A stretch of DNA of 64,000 nucleotides. It comes from Bacillus sp. ISL-55. GTDB taxonomy: Bacteria > Bacillota > Bacilli > Bacillales > Cytobacillaceae. Both the position numbers and the translations under genes were made by a program. A model generated the notes under the pieces. It saw only the letters and a list, made by a program, of their open reading frames with translations, did not search any database and was not told the DNA's origin. The stretch lies in contig NZ_JAGGQU010000005.1 in assembly GCF_018613155.1 (NCBI RefSeq), positions 1 through 64,000 on the forward strand. The letters run 5' to 3'. Positions 42,188 to 51,104 of this stretch are shown here, one piece after another (positions within the stretch are counted from its first letter, which is position 1; each line of letters starts with the position of its first letter).

Positions 42188-42312
42188 ATGGTCGAAATAA
42201 TACGAAAAGTAGTCGAAATAATTCAAAATGTGGTCGATAAAATCAAAAATCCGCCAATATAATGCAAAAAGTGGTCGATAAATTTCGTTTTCCGCCAATA
42301 AATGAGAATCGG
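42188..42312. repeat. Six 21-bp tandem repeats
   Basis: Units at 42188, 42209, 42230, 42251 (20 bp), 42271 and 42292. Four begin (A/G)TGGTCGAWAAA or close variants; two begin CCGCCAATA. The period is 21 bp. Function unknown. Confidence 0.75.
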
Positions 42313-42386
42313 CCATCTCATTTAGATTGTTCTCCCTTGATTTTAGCGAATAGATCACAGATGTAGCAGATTCATCTGTAAAACCG

Positions 42387-42422
42387 GATGCCGGCAGCAC
42401 TTTTTCGAGTGCTGCCGGCATC
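42387..42422. repeat. Perfect 14-bp stem hairpin
   Basis: GATGCCGGCAGCAC and its exact reverse complement around an 8-nt TTTTTCGA loop. No T-run follows on either strand, so it is not a standard terminator. Between 42090 and 42963 I see no gene, only this hairpin, the 21-bp repeats and one terminator-like site. Confidence 0.75.
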
Positions 42423-42575
42423 ATTTACTCTCCACCACGAACTTCCCGTGCTCTGGCACTGTAATCTACTCAAACTCCGTACCAGTAAATCACGGCTCTT
42501 CTTTAGCTCCTCGCCTTCTATTGGGTACAGCAGCAGCCGATTATGGAAGCTTGTAAAATGAATTTATTCACTATG

Positions 42576-42606
42576 ACGGACTGAATTACAATCAGTCCGT
42601 TTTTTA
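42576..42606 (+). terminator. Orphan terminator before ywzA
   Basis: ACGGACTGA/TCAGTCCGT 9-bp stem with T6. No coding region precedes it; it may end a small RNA. Confidence 0.7.
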
Positions 42607-42963
42607 TTTTGCGAAATGGATATATTAAAAGAAAGAGAACACTGCGTGATACAGTTAAAGGCTAAATTATCATCCGGAGGTTTTAAAATAATCTGTGGGT
42701 GGTAATGTAGGTGTACAAGCAGAAAACAACAAGATTCAACATCTTAGAATACTGCTTGTTAGACTGCAGAACACCTTGGTTTAACACCATGGAAATTGAG
42801 GTAATATAAGGTTAGAGCAAGCTGTTTAGCTCCCGGGAAGCAATGAAAAATCAGCATAGCTAATTTTACATCACTGCAGTTTGAACTCTTTAAAAGGGTG
42901 TAAAACCCCTTAGCACTATTACTACTTGTAAAATACATCTAATTTTTAAGGAGGAATTACATT

Positions 42964-43221
42964 ATGATGAGTTTTCTTTGGGCATTAATTATTGGTGGTA
43001 TTATTGGGTGGTTAGCAGGATTGATCTTGGGTAGAGATATTCCTGGCGGTGTCATCGGTAACATCATCGCAGGTTTTGTAGGTGCTTGGATTGGACAGGC
43101 AATCTTAGGAGACTGGGGACCTGTAGTTGCTGACTTTGCGATTGTCCCGGCATTGATCGGTGCGATTGCATTAGTATTCATCGTCAGCCTTGTAATGAAG
43201 AGCATGCGTAAAGCTGACTAA
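42964..43221 (+). CDS. ywzA: GlsB/YeaQ/YmgE (transglycosylase-associated) stress membrane protein
   Basis: 85 aa, three transmembrane helices, Gly-rich: MMSFLWALIIGGIIGWLAGLILGR, GGVIGNIIAGFVGAWIGQAILGDWGP. Family members such as B. subtilis YwzA belong to the general stress regulon; role unclear. AAGGAGG precedes the ATG. Weak SigB-like sequence lies upstream. Confidence 0.88.
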   Translation: MMSFLWALIIGGIIGWLAGLILGRDIPGGVIGNIIAGFVGAWIGQAILGDWGPVVADFAIVPALIGAIALVFIVSLVMKSMRKAD

Positions 43222-43225
43222 TAGA

Positions 43226-43258
43226 AAAAATCCTTCCGCTTCGGAAGGATTTTTTTTT
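43226..43258 (+). terminator. Terminator of ywzA
   Basis: AAAATCCTTCC/GGAAGGATTTT stem with T-run. Confidence 0.92.
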
Positions 43259-43316
43259 GTATGTTTAGGAAATTAAAAAATTATTTAGGTGTGGATAACT
43301 GCATGTAGTTTTCTTA

Positions 43317-43436
43317 ATCCAGCTCCAGCGCCTAGCCCCTCGAGTCGCTTCGATCCGCTCATTGAAGTCAAAGAACGACTTCATTGGGCGGCTCTCCAGC
43401 GCTTGTCGGGGCTGAACAAGGCGCTTGCGCTTTTTG
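43317..43436. repeat. GC-rich hairpin repeat, copy C
   Basis: Third copy of the element at 29083 and 36486: CAGCTCCAGCGCCTAGCCCC...GGGGCTGAACAAGGCGC. Lies in a convergent gap. Confidence 0.85.
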
Positions 43437-43481
43437 TTCTGGATTTACATGCTTAACCTTAAGCATAGGGATGAAAAAATT

Positions 43482-44402
43482 TTAAATCTCATATGGATTG
43501 ATGTTAATAAATATTGGTTTTTGGTCGATAAAAGATGCGTGGCATATTATTTTTTCCTGTGTAAACGGGTGGGTGAATTCCATTTTTACCGCATGCAGCG
43601 CTTGCCTGTGAAATGTATCGCTTCCTCCGTAGAGGCTGTCTCCAGCCAGCGGGTGCCCAATCGCGCTGAAATGCAACCGGATTTGATGGGTCCTGCCAGT
43701 ATCTAGTGTACATTGGACAAGGGTCAGGTCTTTCTGTTTCATTTGATCTAATACTTTAAAGTGAGTGACGGCCTGCTGGCCTGTTTCCGAAACTCTTCTT
43801 CTTGTTGGATGATGACGGTCACGGCCTATTGGTTTATTGATGGTTCCTTTTTTCTGTCTGATGATTCCGTCAGCCAACGCCAGATATGTTCTTTTAATGG
43901 TACGTTCCTCAAGCATTTTATCGAGAATCGCTGTGATAAGCGGGTGTTTGGCAAACAGCACTGCACCCGTTGTCTCCCGGTCGAGCCTGTGTATATGACG
44001 GGGCCGGGTAATTTCTCCATTTGACTGCATATGGTAAGCAGCGGCATTCGCCAGAGTGCCACCCTGGCCGCTCTCGTTTGGATGAGTGTCCATTCCGGCA
44101 GCCTTATTGAATACAATCAGGTGGTCATCCTCATAGATGATATCAACATTCAAGTATTCAGGGATGACGGTAACCTCTTCTTCGGTAAAAAGCTTCATGC
44201 TTAAGCGGTCGTTCTTTTTGAGTGGAAGTGTCCAATCTGGAATATTTCCGTTAATCAGGACGTTCTTTTCCATCCTTAAAAGATGGACTAATTTTTTCGG
44301 TGCTTTCCAAAAATCCTTGAAAAGTGTTTCAAGAGTGTGCCTTTCCCATTCAGCGGGAATGACCAGTTCAAACCATTCGCCTTTTTTGTTTGTGTGGATC
44401 AT
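43482..44402 (-). CDS. yhcT: RluA-family pseudouridine synthase (YhcT)
   Basis: 306-aa RNA pseudouridine synthase. Catalytic HIHRLDRETTGAVLFAK (Asp in RLD), NKAAGMDTHPN, RRRVSETGQQAVTHFKVL, TGRTHQIRLHFSAIGHPLAGDSLYGG. The N-terminus is S4-like and short. Likely target is rRNA. AGGAGAC precedes the ATG. It diverges from yhcU, as the yhcT/yhcU pair in B. subtilis. Confidence 0.9.
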   Translation of the reverse strand: MIHTNKKGEWFELVIPAEWERHTLETLFKDFWKAPKKLVHLLRMEKNVLINGNIPDWTLPLKKNDRLSMKLFTEEEVTVIPEYLNVDIIYEDDHLIVFNKAAGMDTHPNESGQGGTLANAAAYHMQSNGEITRPRHIHRLDRETTGAVLFAKHPLITAILDKMLEERTIKRTYLALADGIIRQKKGTINKPIGRDRHHPTRRRVSETGQQAVTHFKVLDQMKQKDLTLVQCTLDTGRTHQIRLHFSAIGHPLAGDSLYGGSDTFHRQALHAVKMEFTHPFTQEKIICHASFIDQKPIFININPYEI

Positions 44403-44602
44403 ATTTGTCTCCTGACTTGGTATTTTAGATTTGATTTTTCTCTATGAAAAAGCATTAAGTAAACTCTTACATTCAATAGGAATCTGTCAACTTTTACCGC
44501 ATGCATGGTCATAATTACCACCCAGAAAATTGGAATGGATATGTTATTCTAGGTATATATATTACGAATAGATTACAAAGTGTAAAAAAGGTGGGTCGAT
44601 CA

Positions 44603-45001
44603 TTGAAAATTGTTTTTGCGTCTACTCCCGGACAAGAAGAGAAAGTAGTTGAATTGGCAAGGTATTTTTATACTGATATTTTCCCATTGTACTTTTCAGA
44701 TGAAGACATTCATGAATTTGAAAGGCTTGATGTATTACATACAAGACCCGAGCAGTTCGAGAGATTCAGTACACTTGGAGACGCTTTCCAGGTAATCACA
44801 AGCATGCAGACATTGATCTCTATTTTGGAGTCTGGCCATATTCCTGAAAAATATCAGTCGATGTTCCGTAAAAATGTCCAGACATTGACAGACTATGGAA
44901 TCTGTTTCCCATTTAATTACAGTCAGTTTTCTGACTCCAACCATGTCCATCTAGATTATATCAGTACTTATACGAAAGCCGCCAATAGACTGTTGCTTTA
45001 A
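44603..45001 (+). CDS. yhcU: YhcU-like protein
   Basis: 132-aa soluble protein (MKIVFASTPGQEEKVVELARYFYTDIFPLYFSDEDIHEF...), matching the small Bacillus YhcU family by length, pattern and position next to yhcT. No known motif. TTG 44603 is chosen because AAAGGTGGG lies upstream; the longer frame from 44501 has no ribosome site. Confidence 0.8.
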   Translation: MKIVFASTPGQEEKVVELARYFYTDIFPLYFSDEDIHEFERLDVLHTRPEQFERFSTLGDAFQVITSMQTLISILESGHIPEKYQSMFRKNVQTLTDYGICFPFNYSQFSDSNHVHLDYISTYTKAANRLLL

Positions 45002-45030
45002 GAGTGAGAAACATTTAAAGAAAATCTAAA

Positions 45031-45063
45031 TAAAAACGCCTGCGAATCGCAGGCGTTTTTACG
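45031..45063 (+). terminator. Terminator of yhcU
   Basis: AAAAACGCCTGCG/CGCAGGCGTTTTT stem; it also ends at the converging gene's stop. Confidence 0.9.
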
Positions 45064-45534
45064 TTATTTCAAGGTATTCTCATTGAACCAATTTTCGAAA
45101 GTCGGTTCTTCCTGGTAGCCGACGATTCTGTTTACCTCTTTTCCATCCTTGTACTGGACAATGGTTGGAGTCGATTCGATGCCATAATCATTCCAGCCTT
45201 GTTCAAATTCTAAAAGGTTATATTGCACAAGATCGACACCCATATCCTTTGCTAGAGGTGAGACAATAGGAGTAGTGCGAACGCAGTGAGGGCAGGTTGG
45301 ACTGTGGAAATACACGGTAACATCCTCACCGTTTTCAATTTTTTTGTTCAGCTCCTCAGGCAGGATGATATTTTGATAGTTCGGATCATCCAGTTGTTTG
45401 ACTGTTTCAGGGTGAAGTGTATCTTTCCCGTATGGATTTCCCTCAGCTTTTTCCTCATTTTGCGCTTTATTTAGAAAAAATAATGCTGCGAATAATGCAA
45501 TGATAATGAATAGAAAAACAATGACCTTTTTCAA
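45064..45534 (-). CDS. Membrane-anchored thioredoxin-like protein
   Basis: 156 aa: an N-terminal anchor or signal (residues 4-22) and an extracytoplasmic thioredoxin fold with C81-P-H-C84 and cis-Pro in ESTPTIVQYKDG. It is one base after bdbC and starts with TTG, its AGGAGG lying in the bdbC end. As the partner of BdbC it would exchange disulfides outside the membrane. Confidence 0.88.
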   Translation of the reverse strand: MKKVIVFLFIIIALFAALFFLNKAQNEEKAEGNPYGKDTLHPETVKQLDDPNYQNIILPEELNKKIENGEDVTVYFHSPTCPHCVRTTPIVSPLAKDMGVDLVQYNLLEFEQGWNDYGIESTPTIVQYKDGKEVNRIVGYQEEPTFENWFNENTLK

Positions 45535-45535
45535 T

Positions 45536-45973
45536 TTACACTTCCTCCTTAGATTTCTTCCAGATCATCAGGCTTAATGAAAAAATGATGATGAATGCAG
45601 TTAAAGCCAAGAATGGGATTGAGATAAACCCAAGCCAATTGATATATTGGCCGGTACAAGGCACTCTCCCGCAAGTATCAGCATTGTCAGCCATGAATGG
45701 CACCTTTTGCAATGAATAATGATACAGTGATATTAAGCCACCGACAGCTGCCATAATCATCGTATAAAAGGAAATCTTATAATCTTTTTTGACAACAGCA
45801 ATCCCCAGTATCAGAGCAAAAGGATACATCAGGATTCGCTGATACCAGCACAGCAGGCAAGGCTCATACTGCCGTATTTCCGAAAAATACAAACTGCCGA
45901 ACATGGCAATGATCGATGTAGCCCAAGCCGCAAATAAATACGACTCCCTCGAATCTTTTTTCGTCTCTTTCAA
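45536..45973 (-). CDS. bdbC: Disulfide bond formation protein BdbC (DsbB family)
   Basis: 145-aa quinone-linked thiol oxidase with four transmembrane helices and two Cys pairs, C39-LL-C42 and C101-X4-C106 (DTCGRVPC), as in DsbB. It reoxidises an extracytoplasmic thiol protein and passes electrons to quinone. Operon with the thioredoxin-like gene just downstream. Confidence 0.92.
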   Translation of the reverse strand: MKETKKDSRESYLFAAWATSIIAMFGSLYFSEIRQYEPCLLCWYQRILMYPFALILGIAVVKKDYKISFYTMIMAAVGGLISLYHYSLQKVPFMADNADTCGRVPCTGQYINWLGFISIPFLALTAFIIIFSLSLMIWKKSKEEV

Positions 45974-46127
45974 GCTAATCTCCCCTAAGCTATGTAATCT
46001 CTATTTAAACATTCTCTATAAAAGAAACAACTATCTCTCATTACATCTTAAGGAATGTAATAAAATAATTCAATTAACATTATGTGAAATAATTTTTCCC
46101 AATATAAAGGGAGAAGCTAAATAAAGA

Positions 46128-46152
46128 GTTATAACCGATGAATTTAGGGTAT
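46128..46152 (+). promoter_or_regulatory. SigB-type promoter candidate upstream of yhcX
   Basis: GTTATA, 13-bp spacer, GGGTAT. Consensus GTTTAA-N12-15-GGGTAT is matched in the whole -10 and 4 of 6 bases of the -35. It lies 100 bp before the yhcX start. Confidence 0.5.
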
Positions 46153-46253
46153 AGGAATATGATGATGATTTTTAGGATTGTTTGTTTTTTTACATAAATA
46201 GTAAGTAAAATGCTATTAAAGCGTTTTTTTTGACAGAAAGGGTGCAGGATTAT

Positions 46254-47792
46254 ATGAGTGAATTGGATTTGTCCAAATTTGAAAAAAGGATGATTATTCG
46301 CAATACAAAGCAAGAGGATATTGATGAGATTATCAAAATGCAGAACAGCTGCTTTCCAGGGATGGATCCTTGGAAGCGGGACCAGCTTGAGAGCCATCTG
46401 GGAATTTTCCCTGAAGGCCAATTTGTCGCAGAGTACGATGGGAAAGTGGTCGGTTCTTGTTCTAGCCTGATTATAAACTTTGATGAATACGATGACCGCC
46501 ACAGCTGGGATGATGTCACAGATGAAGGCTATATCACGAACCATAACCCGGATGGCTACAATTTATATGGAATTGAAGTCATGACCCATCCGGAATTCCG
46601 GAGGATGAAGGTTGGCTACCGGTTGTACGAAGCGAGGAAGGATCTTGCGAGGCAGATGAACCTGAAAAGTATCATCATTGGCGGCAGGATTCCGAATTAT
46701 CATCTGCATGCGGAAGAAATGTCACCTCGTGAATATGTACGGCAGGTGGCATCACATAAAATCTATGACCCGGTGCTTTCATTCCAGCTGAGGAATGACT
46801 TCACACTGATGAGGATCAACCCTAATTACTTGCCTGATGACCTCCAGTCCAATAAGTACGCGACCTTAATGGAATGGAACAATGTTGACTACCAGCCCAA
46901 ATCGAAGAGATTCTATAAAACCAGCAACCCAGTCCGGATTTGCGTTGTCCAGTATATGATGAGAAAAATCGAGTCATTTGAAGATTTGGCCCATCAGGTT
47001 GAATACTTTACGGATGTTGCTGCGGATGCTGGCTCAGATTTTGCGGTATTCCCCGAAATTTTCACGACACAGCTTATGTCCTTCATGGATGAGAAATCAC
47101 CTTCTCTCGCTGTGCGCAAAGTGACTGAATACACAGAGCAATACATTGAACTTTTCACCGATCTGGCCGTCCGTTATAATGTCAACATCATTGGCGGCTC
47201 GCATCTGGTTAAAGAAGATAATGATGAGATTTATAATATTTCTTACCTTTTCCGTCGGGACGGCACAATCGACAAACAATACAAACTTCATATCACACCA
47301 AATGAGCGCAGATGGTGGGGCATCAGCCGCGGCGACGAATTGAAGGTATTCGATACAGACTGCGGCAAAATCGCGATTCAAATCTGTTATGATATCGAAT
47401 TTCCAGAGCTTGCGAGGATTGCCACTGATATGGGAGCAAAAATCATTTTCACCCCGTTTTGCACTGAGGATCGCCAGGGATACTTGAGGGTCCGTTACTG
47501 TGCACAGGCAAGAGCAGTCGAGAACCAGGTTTACACCGTCATTTCTGGTACAGTCGGCAACCTGCCGCAAACAGAAAATATGGATATCCAATATGCCCAG
47601 TCCGGGATTTTCGCGCCATCTGATTTTGAATTCGCAAGGGATGGGATAGTCGGTGAAACGAACCCGAATATCGAAATGGTCATGATCGGCGATGTCGACC
47701 TCGAAATCCTGCGGCGCCAGCGCCAGGACGGCACAGTCCGCCAGCTGAAAGACCGCAGGCACGATATTTATCGGATTCACCATAAGAAGTAG
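46254..47792 (+). CDS. yhcX: GNAT acetyltransferase-carbon/nitrogen hydrolase fusion (YhcX)
   Basis: 512-aa two-domain protein, same length and order as B. subtilis YhcX. Residues 15-210 are a GNAT domain (IRNTKQEDIDEIIKMQNSCFPG, IEVMTHPEFRRMKVGYRLYEARK). Residues 225-510 are a nitrilase-like hydrolase with triad Glu (FAVFPEIF), Lys (KQYKLHITPNERRW) and Cys (IQICYDIEFPEL). The substrate is an unknown amide or nitrile. ATG 46254 follows AAGGGTGCAGGA. Confidence 0.92.
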   Translation: MSELDLSKFEKRMIIRNTKQEDIDEIIKMQNSCFPGMDPWKRDQLESHLGIFPEGQFVAEYDGKVVGSCSSLIINFDEYDDRHSWDDVTDEGYITNHNPDGYNLYGIEVMTHPEFRRMKVGYRLYEARKDLARQMNLKSIIIGGRIPNYHLHAEEMSPREYVRQVASHKIYDPVLSFQLRNDFTLMRINPNYLPDDLQSNKYATLMEWNNVDYQPKSKRFYKTSNPVRICVVQYMMRKIESFEDLAHQVEYFTDVAADAGSDFAVFPEIFTTQLMSFMDEKSPSLAVRKVTEYTEQYIELFTDLAVRYNVNIIGGSHLVKEDNDEIYNISYLFRRDGTIDKQYKLHITPNERRWWGISRGDELKVFDTDCGKIAIQICYDIEFPELARIATDMGAKIIFTPFCTEDRQGYLRVRYCAQARAVENQVYTVISGTVGNLPQTENMDIQYAQSGIFAPSDFEFARDGIVGETNPNIEMVMIGDVDLEILRRQRQDGTVRQLKDRRHDIYRIHHKK

Positions 47793-47809
47793 AAGCAGGA
47801 TAAGGTGCA

Positions 47810-47853
47810 GCACCTGGGGAAAATGAGAACTGGATTCCCCAGGTGTTTTTTTA
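47810..47853 (+). terminator. Terminator of yhcX
   Basis: CACCTGGGGA/TCCCCAGGTG stem and T7. Confidence 0.9.
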
Positions 47854-47928
47854 GTGAGAAGGGATTTGGCTGATGTCGACCTCGATCATCCATTAGACTT
47901 CAAAATCACCCTGGAAATCCCATGAACC

Positions 47929-48283
47929 GAGAAAAGAGTTCACCATTCAAGTGTATTGGCGCCCTAAAATCCCGGAAGCCGGAAAAAGAGGTCACCAATA
48001 AGGCGTATTGGTGCCCTAAAATCTTGGGAACCGGAAAAAGAGGTCACCAATAAGGCGTATTGGTGCCCTAAAATCTTGGGAACCGGAAAAAGAGGTCACC
48101 AATAAGACGTATTGGCGCCCTAAAATCTCAGAAACAAGAAAAAGAGGTCACCAATAAGGGGTATTGGCGCCCTAAAATCCTGGAAACCGGAAAAAGAGGT
48201 CACCAATAAGGGGTATTGGCGCCATAAAATCTTGGAAACTGGAAAAAGAGGTCACCAATAGGAGTGATTTGCGCTCAACAATC
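47929..48283. repeat. Array of six to seven 52-bp repeats with CCAATA/TATTGG dyad
   Basis: Units start at 47929, 47981, 48033, 48085, 48137 and 48189, each exactly 52 bp, with a partial seventh at 48241. Each carries GAAAAAGAGGTCACCAATAAG then CGTATTGG(T/C)GCCCTAAAATC; CACCAATA/TATTGGTG forms a hairpin. A decayed unit may precede. The 595-bp gap holds no gene. Confidence 0.92.
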
Positions 48284-48447
48284 GTCGGCTTTATTAGATA
48301 TAGGAAATATAGAGCTTGCAGGAAGACATTTATACAAAAACTTAAAATCGAAAACAAATTGACAAGTTAGCATAAAAGTTATCAATCTCACTCTATCTTG
48401 TTTTATAATTAGGTAAGTTTCAAATCATATTTATGGGAGGTCATTTG

Positions 48448-50193
48448 ATGGATTGGAAAAAGAAAGCTGAGAAATGGCTTGAGTTTGCTGGGTTGGATCC
48501 TGAGCTAAAAACTGAGCTTGACTCATTTAAAGAAAACGACAAGCATTTAGAGGAAGTTTTTTATAAAAACCTGGAATTCGGCACTGGTGGTATGCGCGGA
48601 GAAATTGGTGCTGGCACCAACCGGATGAACTTATACACTGTCCGCAAGGCATCAGCCGGCCTGGCTGCATACATAGAAGAACAAGGGAATGAAGCGAAGC
48701 AGCGTGGTGTGGCCATCGCTTATGATTCACGGCATAAATCACCTGAATTCGCAATGGAGTCTGCAAAAACATTAGCGACACGGGGGATTCAGACATATGT
48801 TTTTGAAGAACTGCGGCCAACTCCGGAGCTGTCATTCGCGGTACGTCATTTGCACGCTTATGCGGGAATCGTGATAACCGCCAGTCATAATCCGCCTGAA
48901 TATAATGGCTATAAAGTATATGGACCGGATGGCGGCCAGCTTCCTCCAGCTAGTGCTGATGAAGTGATTGCCAAGGTAAATGAAATCGAAAATGAACTGT
49001 CAATCGAGGTAATGGACGAGCAAGAATTGAAAGATAAAGGCTTGATCAAGATGATTGGTTCTGAAGTGGATCGCGCTTATCTTGAGAAACTGATGACGAT
49101 TTCCGAAAATCCGACGCTCTCAGATGAAACCGATGTAAAAGTGGTGTTCACACCGCTGCATGGTACTGCCAATAAGCCGGTTCGCGATATCCTGACAAAC
49201 CTGAAATACCAGAATGTCACAGTAGTAAAGGAACAGGAGCTTCCTGATCCTGAGTTTTCTACCGTGAAAAGCCCGAATCCAGAAGAGAATGCCGCATTTG
49301 AGCTGGCAATCCGTGAAGGGAAGAAAATTGATGCGGATGTGCTGATCGCAACAGATCCGGACGCTGACCGTCTTGGTATCGCTGTGAAAGATCCAGACGG
49401 GGAGTATGTTGTTCTGACAGGAAACCAGACGGGTGCACTGCTGCTGCATTATATCCTGACGCAAAAGAAACAGAAAGAAACATTACCAGCGAATGGAGCC
49501 GTGTTCAAAACAATCGTCACATCCGAACTTGGCCGCAAAATCGCTTCATCTTTCGGAATCGAGACAATCGATGTCCTGACAGGCTTCAAGTTCATTGCTG
49601 AAAAAATTAAACAATACGAAGACTCAGGTGAGTATAAATTCCTGTTTGGCTACGAAGAAAGCTATGGATACTTAATCGGCGATTTTGCCAGGGATAAAGA
49701 TGCAGTCCAGGCAGCAATGCTGGCTGTCGAGGTTTGTGCATATTACAAAAAGAAGGGCATGTCCTTGTACGAAGCGCTTCTAAGTGTATTTGAAGAGTTT
49801 GGTTATTACCAGGAAGGACTTCGTTCCCTGACGCTAAAAGGAAAAGAGGGTGCGGAATTAATCCAGAAGACACTTGGAGTTTTCCGCCAGGAACCGCTTA
49901 AGCAACTTGGTGAATTGAAAGTTACAGCAGTGGAAGATTATTTAACAAGTGTAAGAGTGAATGAAAACAACGAAGAAGAAAAAATTCAGCTTCCTTCTTC
50001 AAACGTCATCAAATACTATCTTGAGGATGGGACATGGGTTTGCCTTCGCCCATCTGGTACTGAGCCAAAGATTAAGTTTTATTTTGGTGTGAACGACAAT
50101 AGCCTGGCTGAAAGCGAGCAGAAACTCCAAAAAATCGAACAGGATTTCATGGAGGTAGTTGAAAAGAAAATGGAAGCAGCAAAGAACCTGTAA
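48448..50193 (+). CDS. pgcA: Alpha-phosphoglucomutase PgcA
   Basis: 581-aa phosphohexomutase interconverting glucose 1- and 6-phosphate for UDP-glucose and teichoic acid synthesis. Motifs: phosphoserine loop [13 protein letters not shown], Mg-binding [10 protein letters not shown], sugar loop GYEESYG and phosphate loop [15 protein letters not shown] 48448 follows GGGAGGTC. Immediately followed by an SDR gene (42-bp gap), likely co-transcribed as no terminator lies between. Confidence 0.95.
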   Translation: MDWKKKAEKWLEFAGLDPELKTELDSFKENDKHLEEVFYKNLEFGTGGMRGEIGAGTNRMNLYTVRKASAGLAAYIEEQGNEAKQRGVAIAYDSRHKSPEFAMESAKTLATRGIQTYVFEELRPTPELSFAVRHLHAYAGIVITASHNPPEYNGYKVYGPDGGQLPPASADEVIAKVNEIENELSIEVMDEQELKDKGLIKMIGSEVDRAYLEKLMTISENPTLSDETDVKVVFTPLHGTANKPVRDILTNLKYQNVTVVKEQELPDPEFSTVKSPNPEENAAFELAIREGKKIDADVLIATDPDADRLGIAVKDPDGEYVVLTGNQTGALLLHYILTQKKQKETLPANGAVFKTIVTSELGRKIASSFGIETIDVLTGFKFIAEKIKQYEDSGEYKFLFGYEESYGYLIGDFARDKDAVQAAMLAVEVCAYYKKKGMSLYEALLSVFEEFGYYQEGLRSLTLKGKEGAELIQKTLGVFRQEPLKQLGELKVTAVEDYLTSVRVNENNEEEKIQLPSSNVIKYYLEDGTWVCLRPSGTEPKIKFYFGVNDNSLAESEQKLQKIEQDFMEVVEKKMEAAKNL

Positions 50194-50235
50194 AACAACT
50201 AAGAGAACTGCTACAGCTGAAAGGAAGTAATTACA

Positions 50236-50958
50236 TTGTTGAGAGAACAAGTTGCAATCGTCACAGGTGCATCAAGAGGAATCGGCAAAGAAATCGCCGT
50301 GAAATTAGCTGAACAGGGAATGAAACTTGTGGTTGCAGGAAGCTCTGAAGAAATCAACAACACTGCGGAGGAATTGAAGCAGAAAGGTTTTTCTGATGTC
50401 ATTGCGCTCCAGACTGATGTCAGCGATGAGCAGCAGGTGAAAAACCTCGTGGAAAAAACGGTTGAAGCATTCGGTCAGGTTGATGTACTTGTCAATAATG
50501 CCGGAATCGGTTTTTTTAAACTGGCCGAGGAAGTAACGGTTGAAGAATGGAAAAAGCTATTTGAAGTAAATGTCCAGGGTGTATTCCTTGGTGCGAAAGC
50601 CGTACTGCCTCATATGAAGGAGCGTAAATCAGGTACGATTATTACGGTATCCTCTGATGTTGGCAGATACACGATACCAAACGGAAGTGCGTATACAGCT
50701 TCGAAGTACGCTGTCCAAGGCTTCAGCGGTGCACTTGCACAGGAAGTCAGGGAATACGGTATCCGTGTTGGTACCATTAATCCAGGGATGGTTGATACTT
50801 ATTTCGCAGACTCAGAACAAGGTCTGCCGGAGAAACATGACTGGCTTAAGGTGGAAGACATCGCAAACGCTGTTGTCTATATGGCATCCGCTCCAAAACA
50901 TATGCTGATTGATGAGATCGTCATCCATCCGCTAGTCCAGAATTACCCAATTGCTTAA
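50236..50958 (+). CDS. Short-chain dehydrogenase/reductase
   Basis: 240-aa classical SDR: TGASRGIGKEIA (NAD(P) binding), NNAGIGF, catalytic Ser in VSSDVGRYTIPNGS, Y-TAS-K in AYTASKYAVQG. It resembles 3-oxoacyl-ACP reductases but lies outside any fatty-acid cluster. TTG start with AAAGGAAG upstream. Probably in an operon with pgcA. Confidence 0.88.
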   Translation: MLREQVAIVTGASRGIGKEIAVKLAEQGMKLVVAGSSEEINNTAEELKQKGFSDVIALQTDVSDEQQVKNLVEKTVEAFGQVDVLVNNAGIGFFKLAEEVTVEEWKKLFEVNVQGVFLGAKAVLPHMKERKSGTIITVSSDVGRYTIPNGSAYTASKYAVQGFSGALAQEVREYGIRVGTINPGMVDTYFADSEQGLPEKHDWLKVEDIANAVVYMASAPKHMLIDEIVIHPLVQNYPIA

Positions 50959-50965
50959 TGCAGAG

Positions 50966-50998
50966 TCCGAAGAGGAATTCCCTCTTCGGATTTTTTTG
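50966..50998 (+). terminator. Terminator of pgcA-SDR unit
   Basis: TCCGAAGAGG/CCTCTTCGGA stem and T7. Confidence 0.92.
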
Positions 50999-51104
50999 AA
51001 TAAAAAACAGGTAACTACGACTTTTGGATGAGAAGAAATTCAGACTTTTTTCAAAAGCGGAATTTTCCGATTAGAGATATAATATAGGAAAATGGGGGGA
51101 TTGG

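Noticed and set aside
42128-42424. 98-aa minus-strand frame
   Set aside because: It spans the 21-bp repeats and half of a perfect hairpin; composition is repeat-derived.
42681-42700. SigB promoter upstream of ywzA
   Set aside because: GTTTTA and GGGTGG are spaced 11 bp, too short, with a poor -10; kept only as a remark.
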